DNA from: UBA1738 sp045580145
GTDB taxonomy: Bacteria; Bacillota; Clostridia; UBA1381
DNA length: 33,884 nt
Direction: 5' to 3'
Assembly: GCA_045580145.1 (NCBI GenBank)
Contig: JAZNNI010000010.1
Location: forward strand, 1-33,884
The position numbers and the translations under genes are program-made. Positions 14,679-22,075 of this stretch are shown one piece after another. Position 1 is the stretch's first letter, and each line of letters starts with the position of its first letter. The notes below the pieces were generated by a model that was given only the letters and a program-made list of their open reading frames with translations, was not told the origin of the DNA and searched no databases.

Positions 14679-15540
14679 GTGCTTTTAGCATTTCTTCGTC
14701 ATTTTTTTCGTCAATATGCTTTTCTTTGCCCTTTTTCAACACTTTTATATCGGTTGCTTTATACTCTTTAAGAGCAGCTTCTTTCTCCTGCTCGATGCGA
14801 ACCTTTACAAGTCCTTTTAAGAGGTCAATATATTCAACAGTTCCTCGTCCGTCAGGAGTCTCCACTAAAGAGCCCTGCCTTGGAGTAACTCTCAAAAGTT
14901 CTTCATAAGTCTCCTGCTCATATTTTAAGCAACACATAAGTCTGCCGCATATACCGGATATTTTGGTAGGGTTTAAAGACAACCCCTGTTCCTTTGCCAT
15001 CTTAATTGAAACCGGTGCAAATTCACCCAAAAATCTTGAGCAGCAAAGCTCTCTGCCGCATATTCCGATGCTTCCCAAGGTCTTTGCCTCGTCTCTTATA
15101 CCAATCTGCCTGAGTTCAATTCTTATCCTGAATTTATTGGCAAGGTCTTTTACCAGTTCTCGGAAATCCACTCTTCCTTCTGCCGTAAAATAGAAAAGAA
15201 CCTTGGTTCTGTCAAATGTATATTCAACTTCAATAAGCTTCATCTCAATGCCGTGATTTTTTATCATTTCACAGCAAATATCAAAAGCTTCCTTTTCCTT
15301 AACCTTGTTCTCCTCTACTATTTTGAAATCATCTGCAGTAGCAATCCTAATTACATCCTTAAGAGGCTTTGCAAGCTCCTCCTCAGGAATTTCCTTCGTT
15401 CCTACAACAACCTCGCCCATTTCAATGCCTCTGGCTGTTTCCACAACCACCTTGTCGCCTACATTTATATCAAGCCCTGCAGGATTAAAATGATATATTT
15501 TTCCGACAGGCTTAAATCTTACTCCTACTATTTTTGTCAT
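14668..15540 (-). CDS. ricT: PSP1-domain protein YaaT/RicT
   Basis: A 290-residue PSP1 C-terminal domain protein of the YaaT/RicT family. In Bacillus subtilis RicT works with RicA and RicF in a complex that binds iron-sulfur clusters, assists RNase Y-dependent mRNA processing and affects sporulation, competence and biofilm formation. Conserved features: GVRFKPVGKIYHF at the start; GICGRELCCSRFLGEFAPVS (159-178) and GICGRLMCCLKYEQE (196-210), giving cysteines 161, 166, 167, 198, 203 and 204. The C-terminus is charged and variable. AAGGAG precedes the ATG. It has a near-perfect promoter and a short hairpin in its leader. In many Firmicutes this gene follows holB; here holB is not next to it. 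Confidence 0.93.
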   Translation of the reverse strand: MTKIVGVRFKPVGKIYHFNPAGLDINVGDKVVVETARGIEMGEVVVGTKEIPEEELAKPLKDVIRIATADDFKIVEENKVKEKEAFDICCEMIKNHGIEMKLIEVEYTFDRTKVLFYFTAEGRVDFRELVKDLANKFRIRIELRQIGIRDEAKTLGSIGICGRELCCSRFLGEFAPVSIKMAKEQGLSLNPTKISGICGRLMCCLKYEQETYEELLRVTPRQGSLVETPDGRGTVEYIDLLKGLVKVRIEQEKEAALKEYKATDIKVLKKGKEKHIDEKNDEEMLKALED

Positions 15541-15562
15541 CTGACATACTCCTTAAATTTAA

Positions 15563-15655
15563 GGCTCTAAAAAAGAGCCGGTTCATCGCTTCGGACGTAT
15601 ATAATTGCATTTGTCCGACAAACTTAATTATAGTATATTCCGAAGATTATGTCAA
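15563..15655 (-). promoter_or_regulatory. Promoter and leader of the yaaT-like gene
   Basis: TTGACA (15655-15650) and TATAAT (15632-15627), 17-bp spacer, start near 15620. The leader of about 80 bases contains GGCTCT/AGAGCC (15579-15574 with 15568-15563) just before the ribosome binding site, and a TTTGTC-G-GACAAA palindrome near its 5' end. No riboswitch class is recognised. Confidence 0.75.
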
Positions 15656-15683
15656 GCACCACCCACTTTTTTTCCAAAATCTG

Positions 15684-15712
15684 TTGCAATTTTAATCATA
15701 TTGATATATAAT
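15684..15712 (+). promoter_or_regulatory. Promoter of folT
   Basis: TTGCAA (15684-15689), 17-bp spacer, TATAAT (15707-15712). The riboswitch begins about ten bases after the -10 box. It lies back to back with the yaaT promoter. Confidence 0.75.
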
Positions 15713-15725
15713 TAGTTCATAACAA

Positions 15726-15835
15726 TTTGCAGAGTAGGATTCCGTGCGTAAAGTGCCGGCATGAACGGGGAGTTGTCATGCGGACGAAAAGCATAAAAGC
15801 AGCTTGCGGTACGGAATTTGCATCCCGCTGCCAAA
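15726..15835 (+). ncRNA. Tetrahydrofolate (THF) riboswitch
   Basis: The sequence fits the folT-type THF riboswitch. P1 is GCAG (15729-15732) with CTGC (15828-15831). It is followed by the conserved AGAGTAGG, a 7-bp stem ATTCCGT (15739-15745)/ACGGAAT (15811-15817), CGTAAAGTGCC, and an arm CCGGCATGA/TCATGCGG with one bulged G and a G-rich loop. The 3' strand TTTGCATCCCGCTGCC is the conserved ligand-binding and pseudoknot side. The class binds reduced folates and turns down folate uptake or synthesis genes. The gene that follows is a FolT-like folate transporter subunit, which supports the call independently. Confidence 0.92.
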
Positions 15836-15837
15836 TC

Positions 15838-15896
15838 AGAGGATATTAATAAAACACCTCTTTTTTAGTAGCACTTATTAATTGGAGGTGTTTTTT
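15838..15896 (+). terminator. Expression platform of the THF riboswitch: terminator and SD-masking stem
   Basis: AGAGG (15838-15842) can pair with CCTCT (15857-15861), followed by a run of T. Alternatively AAAACACCTC (15851-15860) pairs perfectly over 10 bp with GAGGTGTTTT (15885-15894). That segment is the folT ribosome binding site and is itself followed by T. The two stems share CCTC and exclude each other, so the leader could control termination, ribosome access or both. Confidence 0.6.
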
Positions 15897-16442
15897 ATGT
15901 TTAAAAATTTCAAGGAGTCTGCCAAAAGCCTTAGAAAAACGCGGATTTTATGTGCCTCTGCGGTACTTGCCGCACTATTTGTTGCACTCTATGCATTAAA
16001 GCTTCATTTAACGCCACAGCTTCGTATAACTTTTACATTTATTCCTCTCGCTGTTGCCGGCTGGCTTTTTGGAGCTGTTCCTGCAATGCTTGTGGGGGCT
16101 GTAGGCGACATTGTCGGGTCGCTCTTATTTCCGCAAGGAGCATATTTCCCAGGCTTTACTGTAACACAAATGCTTTCCGGTCTTATATTCGGATTATTTC
16201 TTTATGACAAAGAAAGCTCAAATCTCATTATAAGAATTTCTTTATCAAAGCTTTTGGTAAGTGGATTTGCTAATGTTCTTTTAAACTCCCTGTGGCTTTC
16301 CATAATCTCAAGCAAGGGTTATATTTTTTACTTAGTTCAGCACTTTATCAAAAATATGTTATTATTTCCAATCGAAGTAATCCTACTCCTTATAGTCTTA
16401 AAATTTTTATCAAACCATGGTATCAAAAATATGTATAAATGA
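15897..16442 (+). CDS. folT: ECF transporter folate-binding (S) component FolT
   Basis: A 181-residue membrane protein of the FolT family, the substrate-binding S component that pairs with the shared EcfA/A'/T module to import folates. About six membrane segments: LCASAVLAALFVALYAL near 20-36, then FTFIPLAVAGWLFGAVPAMLVGAVGDIVGSLLFPQGAYFPGFTVTQMLSGLIFGLFL (about 46-100), which carries the S-component AxxxA-type packing and the FPQGAYFPGFT signature, then two more. The start is the ATG at 15897 behind GGAGGTG; a TTG at 15882 would include the ribosome binding site. No ECF module genes are in the window. Control by the THF riboswitch upstream makes the folate assignment strong. Confidence 0.92.
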   Translation: MFKNFKESAKSLRKTRILCASAVLAALFVALYALKLHLTPQLRITFTFIPLAVAGWLFGAVPAMLVGAVGDIVGSLLFPQGAYFPGFTVTQMLSGLIFGLFLYDKESSNLIIRISLSKLLVSGFANVLLNSLWLSIISSKGYIFYLVQHFIKNMLLFPIEVILLLIVLKFLSNHGIKNMYK

Positions 16443-16499
16443 AAGAAAATATGCGAATTAAATTTGTAAAGATTGCTAATATCATAAAAAAGGTCGGTT

Positions 16500-16534
16500 T
16501 TGCACTTGAAAAAAATGTCGTAATATGATATAAA
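16500..16534 (+). promoter_or_regulatory. Probable promoter of the PRPP synthetase gene
   Basis: Two overlapping possibilities: TTGCAC (16500-16505) with TATGAT (16524-16529) at 18 bp, or TTGAAA (16506-16511) with TATAAA (16529-16534) at 17 bp. No terminator is visible after folT, so read-through from folT is also possible. Confidence 0.5.
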
Positions 16535-16574
16535 TATAATAAGAAGTATGTTTTACAAAATGCAGGAGGAACTT

Positions 16575-17711
16575 ATGGAACTATCATCAAACAAGCCTAT
16601 TTATGGTCAGCTAAGTATTATCAGTATGCGTGGTTGCGAGGAGATTACTGACAAGATTGACTGGTATCTTCGCCAATTCAGAAAAGAATACGAAAACGAG
16701 GAAAGCTACATAACACATATCAAATGTCCGCGTTTTGGTTCAGGAGAGGCAAAATGTGTTATCAATGAAACCGTCCGCGGTCATGATGTTTACATCATCT
16801 GCGATATGTTTAATCACGGAATAACATACACAATGTATGGGGTGGAAAATCGTATGAGTCCTGATGACCATTATCAGGATTTAAAGAGAATTATCGCCGC
16901 AATTTCAGGTAAGGCAAGACGTGTTACTGTAGTTATGCCAATGCTTTATGAAGGCAGACAGCACCGCCGCACAACACGTGAATCTCTCGACTGTGCTATG
17001 GCACTTCAGGAACTTGTAAATATGGGTGTTTCAAATATCATTACATTTGATGCACATGATGCAAGAGTTCAGAATGCTATCCCACTATCAGGCTTTGATG
17101 ATGTTCAGACAACTTATCAGATGATAAAAGCCCTTTCAAGACAGGTTCCGGACATTTCCTTTAACAAGGAGGATACAATAGTAATTTCTCCGGACGAGGG
17201 CGGAATGAAGAGGGCTATGTACTATTCTTCAGTTTTGGGTCTTGACCTCGGAATGTACTATAAAAGAAGAAATTACTCAGTAATCGTTGACGGCAAAAAC
17301 CCTATTGAAGCGCACGAATATTTAGGTCGTGACGTTAAGGGCAAGGACGTTATGATTATCGACGATATGATTTCAAGCGGAGAGTCAGTTCTTGACATCG
17401 GCAAAAAGCTCAAAGAACAGGGTGCTAAAAGAATCTTTATATTCACAGCCTTCGGTCTTTTCTGCAACGGCCTTGAAAAGTTTGATGAAGCATATAAAAA
17501 AGGCGAAATCACAAAGGTGTTTACTACAAACCTTATCTATCGCCAGCCTGAACTTTTTGAGCGAGAATGGTATTGTGAAGTTGATATGTCAAAATACATT
17601 TCACTTCTTATCAACACACTCAATCACGACGAAACTATCAGTAGCTTACTTGTTCCTGCAAAGAGAATTGAGAAACTTCTTGAGAAACTAAGTGCTGAGA
17701 AAAATAACTAA
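16575..17711 (+). CDS. prs: Ribose-phosphate pyrophosphokinase, long clostridial form
   Basis: A 378-residue PRPP synthetase-like enzyme (ribose 5-phosphate + ATP to PRPP + AMP), feeding nucleotide, His, Trp and NAD synthesis. It is longer than the usual 310-320-residue class I enzyme. Recognisable parts: MPMLYEGRQHRRTTRESLD (the ATP/Mg loop region, near 126-144), ITFDAHDARVQ (a variant of the DLH metal site, about 156-166) and the PRPP loop VMIIDDMISSGESV (about 258-271). Differences from the textbook motifs place it in the divergent long branch seen in Clostridia; catalytic identity is probable, not proven. GGAGGA supports the ATG at 16575. Convergent with the alarmone synthetase gene, sharing a terminator. 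Confidence 0.85.
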   Translation: MELSSNKPIYGQLSIISMRGCEEITDKIDWYLRQFRKEYENEESYITHIKCPRFGSGEAKCVINETVRGHDVYIICDMFNHGITYTMYGVENRMSPDDHYQDLKRIIAAISGKARRVTVVMPMLYEGRQHRRTTRESLDCAMALQELVNMGVSNIITFDAHDARVQNAIPLSGFDDVQTTYQMIKALSRQVPDISFNKEDTIVISPDEGGMKRAMYYSSVLGLDLGMYYKRRNYSVIVDGKNPIEAHEYLGRDVKGKDVMIIDDMISSGESVLDIGKKLKEQGAKRIFIFTAFGLFCNGLEKFDEAYKKGEITKVFTTNLIYRQPELFEREWYCEVDMSKYISLLINTLNHDETISSLLVPAKRIEKLLEKLSAEKNN

Positions 17712-17718
17712 AAAATTT

Positions 17719-17749
17719 ACGGAGTGCGATTTTGCACTCCGTTTTAATT
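17719..17749. terminator. Bidirectional terminator between prs and relQ
   Basis: ACGGAGTGC (17719-17727) pairs with GCACTCCGT (17734-17742); TTTTAATTTT follows on the + strand and AAATTTTTT follows on the - strand, so it serves both converging genes. Confidence 0.88.
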
Positions 17750-18421
17750 TTAAAGGTCTGATATTGTATAATTTATTTCCTGCATCTTTTCATCAAGTGC
17801 CGCTGCCTTGTCGGCACAATCCTTCAGCTCTAAAACTATCCTTTCCGAGCCTTCAATCTCTTTTTTGTACTTCATATTATGTTCAAGACTCGCCCAGAAA
17901 TCCATCGCAATAGTCCTAAGCTGCACCTCTACCTTCATATTCTGCCTGCGATTTGCAAAAAACACCGGCACTTCTACTATCATATGATAGCTTCTGTATC
18001 CATTCGGCTTGGGATTTTTTATGTAGTCCTTAACACTCACCAAGGTAATATCATCCTGCGAGACAAGCATATTTGCAACTTCATAAATATCTTCTATAAA
18101 AGAGCATATAACACGCACACCTGCCACGTCTTCGATATAATACATCAGCGAATTCATATTAATATCAATTCCCTTTCGTTGCATTTTATCAATGATGCTT
18201 TTAGGAGATTTTATTCTCGATTTTATCATTTCAATCGGGTTTCTGTTGTATGTAACCGAAAGGTCATCGTTTAATATTTCAAATTTTGTCCTTACTTCCT
18301 TAATCGCCGAAGAGTACATCATCATAAATTCACGGAATTGCCCAGCCGGTGCAAACAGCTTGTCAATATCCGGCGGAATTTCCGATAATCCTACGTTTAT
18401 CTTTCGTATTCCCTTTTCCAT
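17750..18421 (-). CDS. relQ: Small alarmone synthetase, RelQ/YjbM type
   Basis: A 223-residue (p)ppGpp synthetase with only the synthetase domain and no HD hydrolase, TGS or ACT domains, so it belongs to the small alarmone synthetases. Motifs in order: RIKSPKSIIDKMQRKG (69-84), EDVAGVRVIC (97-106), KDYIKNPKPNGYRSYH (131-146), VEVQLRT (164-170) and the catalytic Glu180 region WASLEH. Such enzymes make (p)ppGpp from GTP/GDP and ATP under cell-wall or other stress; RelQ forms tetramers regulated by pppGpp and RNA. The ATG at 18421 is chosen because TGGAGGA sits directly before it; a TTG at 18439 lies upstream of that site. It has a strong promoter of its own. Confidence 0.93.
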   Translation of the reverse strand: MEKGIRKINVGLSEIPPDIDKLFAPAGQFREFMMMYSSAIKEVRTKFEILNDDLSVTYNRNPIEMIKSRIKSPKSIIDKMQRKGIDINMNSLMYYIEDVAGVRVICSFIEDIYEVANMLVSQDDITLVSVKDYIKNPKPNGYRSYHMIVEVPVFFANRRQNMKVEVQLRTIAMDFWASLEHNMKYKKEIEGSERIVLELKDCADKAAALDEKMQEINYTISDL

Positions 18422-18450
18422 TTCTTCCTCCAAAATCAATTTATAGCTTA

Positions 18451-18479
18451 ATTATATTTCGCAAATATATGAAAGTCAA
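18451..18479 (-). promoter_or_regulatory. Promoter of relQ
   Basis: TTGACT (18479-18474) and TATAAT (18456-18451) with a 17-bp spacer, about 30 bp upstream of the ATG. Confidence 0.8.
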
Positions 18480-18525
18480 CTGCTTTTTACGATTGTTAAT
18501 AAAAGATTTACACTTAGTTAATAGA

Positions 18526-18582
18526 ACAAAGTAGCTATGCCGCTCGCCGTAGGCAGCAGCCGAAGCAATAGCGCCTTGTTTG
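18526..18582. other. GC-rich, self-complementary island in AT-rich intergenic DNA
   Basis: The 39 bases from 18534 to 18572 are clearly GC-rich inside otherwise AT-rich DNA. They fold: GCTAT (18534-18538) with ATAGC (18568-18572), outside it a weaker ACAAAG/CTTGTTT flank, and inside it GCT-GCC/GGC-AGC with one bulge. No promoter or T-run is clearly attached. Short ORFs run through it on the - strand (one reads MHMGKQGAIASAAAYGERHS) but lack a ribosome binding site. It has the look of a dispersed intergenic repeat or small structured RNA; only one copy is in the window. The rest of the 18422-18676 gap holds only the relQ promoter. Confidence 0.4.
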
Positions 18583-18676
18583 CCCATATGCATTTTGACA
18601 AAGCAAAAATTTTACACGGACATTCAACTTGTATTTTTATATAATAGGAAATATGCAAATTCCTACACATATAAAA

Positions 18677-18706
18677 ATACACCTTAAAGACATCTCTAAG
18701 GTGTAT
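18677..18706 (-). terminator. Intrinsic terminator of the gltX-tagO operon
   Basis: ATACACCTTA (18677-18686) pairs perfectly with TAAGGTGTAT (18697-18706), ten-base loop; on the - strand TTTTTATA follows. It begins ten bases after the tagO stop. Confidence 0.85.
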
Positions 18707-18716
18707 AGTCGTCAAA

Positions 18717-19790
18717 TCAATCCTTTTCTTCCTCGCTATTTTCTTCCTCTGCAAGCGGATTTTTATGTGCAAAGCCCTGTACTAATATAAATACAAGAAC
18801 TGTTATCAATAAAATCAATGCTCTCAAGGTCCCATATTCAGCGAGCAGCACTGCTGTTATTCCCAAAACTCCGCTTATTGCATATAGAATAAACACAGTC
18901 TGCTTCTGTGAAAAACCCATATCAATGAGCCTGTGATGAAGATGTCCTCTGTCTGCCGTCATCGGACTCTGACCGTGATAAATTCTTCTTATCATAGCAA
19001 ACATCGCATCAAAAAGCGGAAGTCCTAAAATCAAAAGCGGAACTGCAAAGGATATAACCGCGTAGCTTTTAAACACTCCCTGAATTGACAAGGTTGCAAG
19101 AATAAATCCCAAAAATGTCGAGCCTGTATCACCCATAAATATTTTTGCAGGATTAAAATTAAATGGTAAAAACCCAAAGCATGCACCCATCAGTGCAAGT
19201 CCTATAACCGCCACAGGATACTCGCCCATTCTGACAGCCACAAACACCAGACTTACCGACATTATCGCAGACACACCTGCCGCCAAGCCGTCAAGACCGT
19301 CAATGAAGTTTACCGCATTTGTGATAAACACAATCCAGATAATCGTTGCTATACCTGAAAGCCACCACGGAAGGACAAGATACGGGCTATCCGAAAAAAT
19401 GTTCGGGTTTGTAAACACAGTTATGCGGATATTCCCGCCAATCATAACAACCAAAGCCGCTATAATCTGTATGACAAATTTCAGCTTTGCATCTAAATTT
19501 TTGCAGTCATCCACAAATCCCATCGCCGCAATTATTGCTGCTCCGCAGAGAATGGCTGTGAGCTCTCTCGTTAATCTTCCAAAGCAGCAAATCGCAACTA
19601 AAAATCCAAAAATTATCGCTAAGCCTCCAATTCTCGGTGTAGGCTTTTTGTGCATACGTCTTTTATCCCTCGGGACATCTACTGCTCCAATCTTAAATGC
19701 GAGCCTGTATGCGATAGGGGTCGCCGCAAAGCTGAATGCAAATGCCACAACACACGTGAGAATTAAACATATTACTTCTTTAGTATTCAT
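18717..19790 (-). CDS. tagO: Undecaprenyl-phosphate GlcNAc-1-phosphate transferase (TagO/WecA family)
   Basis: A 357-residue polytopic membrane enzyme that moves a sugar 1-phosphate from a UDP-sugar (usually UDP-GlcNAc) to undecaprenyl phosphate, the first step of teichoic acid or other surface polymer synthesis. Family motifs: RRMHKKPTPRIGG (44-56), GFVDDCKNLDAK with Asp94-Asp95, NAVNFIDGLDGLAAG (158-172), FMGDTGSTFLGF (218-229) and the HxHH loop His283/285/286. About 11 membrane segments; the C-terminus is a charged tail (AEEENSEEEKD). It is last in the operon with trpS, whose stop codon is 16 bases upstream; GAGGAAG lies between. MraY is unlikely given the HLHH motif and PxPRIGG form. Confidence 0.93.
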   Translation of the reverse strand: MNTKEVICLILTCVVAFAFSFAATPIAYRLAFKIGAVDVPRDKRRMHKKPTPRIGGLAIIFGFLVAICCFGRLTRELTAILCGAAIIAAMGFVDDCKNLDAKLKFVIQIIAALVVMIGGNIRITVFTNPNIFSDSPYLVLPWWLSGIATIIWIVFITNAVNFIDGLDGLAAGVSAIMSVSLVFVAVRMGEYPVAVIGLALMGACFGFLPFNFNPAKIFMGDTGSTFLGFILATLSIQGVFKSYAVISFAVPLLILGLPLFDAMFAMIRRIYHGQSPMTADRGHLHHRLIDMGFSQKQTVFILYAISGVLGITAVLLAEYGTLRALILLITVLVFILVQGFAHKNPLAEEENSEEEKD

Positions 19791-19805
19791 AATTCTTCCT
19801 CTAAA

Positions 19806-20819
19806 TCAAATAACAAATCCTACTTTTTTATAGACCTTGTTCATTGTTCTTGCTGCAATAGCATTTGCTCTTTCCGCACCCTTATTGCAAATTTCAACAA
19901 GATAATCCTTGCTTTTTGAAAGCTCGTCATATCTTTCTCTGATTGGTCTTATTTCCTCAACAACAGCCTCTGCGACATCCTTTTTGAAGTCACCGTAGCC
20001 CTTTCCTTGATATTCTGCCACTATTTTTTCAATGTCCTTGCCGGTAACTGCCGACATAATAGTAAGCAGATTGTTAATTCCGGCTTTTGCATCGTCATCA
20101 GGGCGGTATTCAATGATGCCCTCTGAGTCTGTAACAGCCGATTTTATCTTATTTGCAATAACGTTCATATCGTCTAAAAGTGAAATATATGCTTTCGGGT
20201 TTTCGTCAGACTTTGACATCTTTTTTGTTGGCTCGGCAAGACTCATAACCTTAGCTCCCGCCTTCGGCAAAAAACCCTCCGGAATTTTGAACACAGGATT
20301 TCCCTCCTGACAATATATCCCATTAAATCTGCCTGCAATATCCCTCGTAATTTCAATATGCTGCATCTGGTCCTTTCCAACAGGTACTAAATCTGCCTGA
20401 TAAAGAAGAATGTCTGCCGCCATAAGCACAGGATATGTAAAGAGTCCTGCATTTATATTATCCGCGTGCTTTGAACTTTTATCCTTAAACTGGGTCATTC
20501 TTGAAAGCTCGCCCATATATGTGTAGCAGTTTAAAACCCATGCAAGCTGTGCGTGAGCCGGAACCTGCGACTGAATGAATAAAAGGCTCTTTTCAGGGTC
20601 AATACCACAGGCAATATAAATCTTTAAAAGGTCAAGTGTACGTTTTCTTAAGTCCTGCGGATTCTGACGAACTGTGATTGCGTGTTCGTCCATCATCGCA
20701 TAAATACAGTTATATTCATCCTGAAATCCTACCCAGTTTTTAATTGCACCTAAGTAGTTTCCCAATGTTATATTTCCCGAAGGTTGAACCCCTGAGAAAA
20801 TCGTTCTTTTTTCGTCCAT
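19806..20819 (-). CDS. trpS: Tryptophanyl-tRNA synthetase
   Basis: A 337-residue class Ic synthetase charging tRNA-Trp. The N-terminal FSGVQPSGNITLGNYLGAIKNW carries the HIGH-equivalent (TLGN), and KKMSKSDEN is the KMSKS loop. Other family stretches are AWVLNCYTYMGELSRMTQFKDKS, YPVLMAADILLYQADLVPVGKDQMQHIEITRDIA and the Trp-binding GKDQ. Length is typical. The ATG at 20819 fits the upstream AGGAG; a TTG two codons earlier is possible. No T-box is present because the gene is internal to an operon (16 bases from the aminotransferase gene). Unlike many clostridial trpS genes it therefore has no visible Trp-specific control. Confidence 0.96.
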   Translation of the reverse strand: MDEKRTIFSGVQPSGNITLGNYLGAIKNWVGFQDEYNCIYAMMDEHAITVRQNPQDLRKRTLDLLKIYIACGIDPEKSLLFIQSQVPAHAQLAWVLNCYTYMGELSRMTQFKDKSSKHADNINAGLFTYPVLMAADILLYQADLVPVGKDQMQHIEITRDIAGRFNGIYCQEGNPVFKIPEGFLPKAGAKVMSLAEPTKKMSKSDENPKAYISLLDDMNVIANKIKSAVTDSEGIIEYRPDDDAKAGINNLLTIMSAVTGKDIEKIVAEYQGKGYGDFKKDVAEAVVEEIRPIRERYDELSKSKDYLVEICNKGAERANAIAARTMNKVYKKVGFVI

Positions 20820-20835
20820 TTTCAAAAATCTCCTG

Positions 20836-22029
20836 TTATTTCAGTTTCTCAGAAAGCATAGCACCGATTGCTTTAATACCTTCTTCAATTTTATCCTCAG
20901 GCATTGTCGAATAATTAAGCCTGAATGAGCTTGTCTTTTTCTCCATATCGGTAGCAAAGTTATTACTCGGCACAAATGCCACCTTATATTTTTTAATTGC
21001 TTCGATTGAAAGTTCTGCTGCATCAATGGTATCAGGGCAGGTTACGTGTATGAAAAGTCCGCCCTCCGGTTTTGTCCATTCAACACCTGAAGGGAAATAT
21101 TTATCCATACACTCAAGCATAAATCTGCACTTTCTTCCATAAACATCGCACGCCTTCTTAATATGTGCCTCTACATCGCACTTTTTCAAAAATTCATATG
21201 CAATCATCTGCGTGAGGCACGGAGTATGAACGTCGTTCACCTGTTTCATAATTTCAATTTTATCGCAAAGCTCTGCTGCACATACGATATAGCCTATTCT
21301 AAGTCCCGGAGACAGAATTTTTGACATTGAGCTTACATAAATAACTCTTCCCTCATTGTCGAGTGACTTAATCGTCGATACATTTTCGCCTGCAAAACGC
21401 AAATCACCATATGGATTATCCTCCATAATCAGGCAATCGTATTTTTTAGCAAGCTCAAGCATTTTCTTTCTTTTTTCAAGCGACATTGTAATTCCGGTAG
21501 GGTTTTGGAAATTCGGAATTGTGTAAATCAATTTTACCTTGCGATTTTTCAAGGTTTCCTCTAATTTTTCCATATTCATTCCGTCTGTATCCATAGGTAC
21601 GCCGACTAAATTTGCACGCACACTTCTAAGGGAATTTAGTGTACCAACAAAGCTTGGTGCTTCAACAACGATGTCCTCATCATCCTCCACGACAACTCTG
21701 GCTGCAAGGTCAAGCCCCTGCTGACCGCCTGTTGTAATTATAATCTTATCGTCTTTCCCTGCTGAGCCAATCGCTGCCGCTCTTTTTAAAAGCTCCTCTT
21801 TTAATGGTCCGTATCCGTCAGTTGTTCCATAAGCAAGCGCCTGCTTCCCGCTCCTTTTTAAAATGTCAGCCGCAATTTCTGCAAGCTCATCTTTAGGAAA
21901 AAGGTCAGGGTCAGGAGAACCTCCGGCAAGTGAAATCACAGCCGGGTCTGCCATCAGCTTGAACATTTCTCTTATTCCCGATGCGTGCAAAGGCTTTGCA
22001 CGTTTTGTCATATATTTTTCAAAATTCAT
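20836..22029 (-). CDS. PLP-dependent aminotransferase, class I/II (2-aminoadipate/aromatic type)
   Basis: A 397-residue fold-type I aminotransferase. It resembles the stand-alone LysN/ARO8-like group: start FEKYMTKRAKPLHASGIREMFKLMADPAVISLAGGSPDPDLFP, TTGGQQGLDL (99-108), NFQNPTG (173-179), EDNPYGDLRF with Asp204 and Tyr207, SSMSKILSPGLRIGYI with the PLP lysine Lys237, and RLNYSTMPED near the end with the carboxylate-binding arginine. No DNA-binding domain is fused, so it is an enzyme and not a MocR regulator. Members act on 2-aminoadipate, aromatic or branched amino acids; the exact substrate cannot be told. It sits between glnS and trpS in a synthetase operon. Confidence 0.88.
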   Translation of the reverse strand: MNFEKYMTKRAKPLHASGIREMFKLMADPAVISLAGGSPDPDLFPKDELAEIAADILKRSGKQALAYGTTDGYGPLKEELLKRAAAIGSAGKDDKIIITTGGQQGLDLAARVVVEDDEDIVVEAPSFVGTLNSLRSVRANLVGVPMDTDGMNMEKLEETLKNRKVKLIYTIPNFQNPTGITMSLEKRKKMLELAKKYDCLIMEDNPYGDLRFAGENVSTIKSLDNEGRVIYVSSMSKILSPGLRIGYIVCAAELCDKIEIMKQVNDVHTPCLTQMIAYEFLKKCDVEAHIKKACDVYGRKCRFMLECMDKYFPSGVEWTKPEGGLFIHVTCPDTIDAAELSIEAIKKYKVAFVPSNNFATDMEKKTSSFRLNYSTMPEDKIEEGIKAIGAMLSEKLK

Positions 22030-22075
22030 TGTCGTTATTCCTTTCGATATTCGAAGTTTAAAATTGATAGGCTCC

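Noticed and set aside
15563..15579. Hairpin with T-rich loop in the yaaT leader considered as terminator.
   Set aside because: On the - strand the T-run is inside the loop and not after the stem, so it cannot act as an intrinsic terminator.
18518..18772. An 84-codon reading frame on the - strand upstream of relQ.
   Set aside because: It overlaps the end of tagO and a terminator, has no ribosome binding site, and its only notable part is the GC-rich island.
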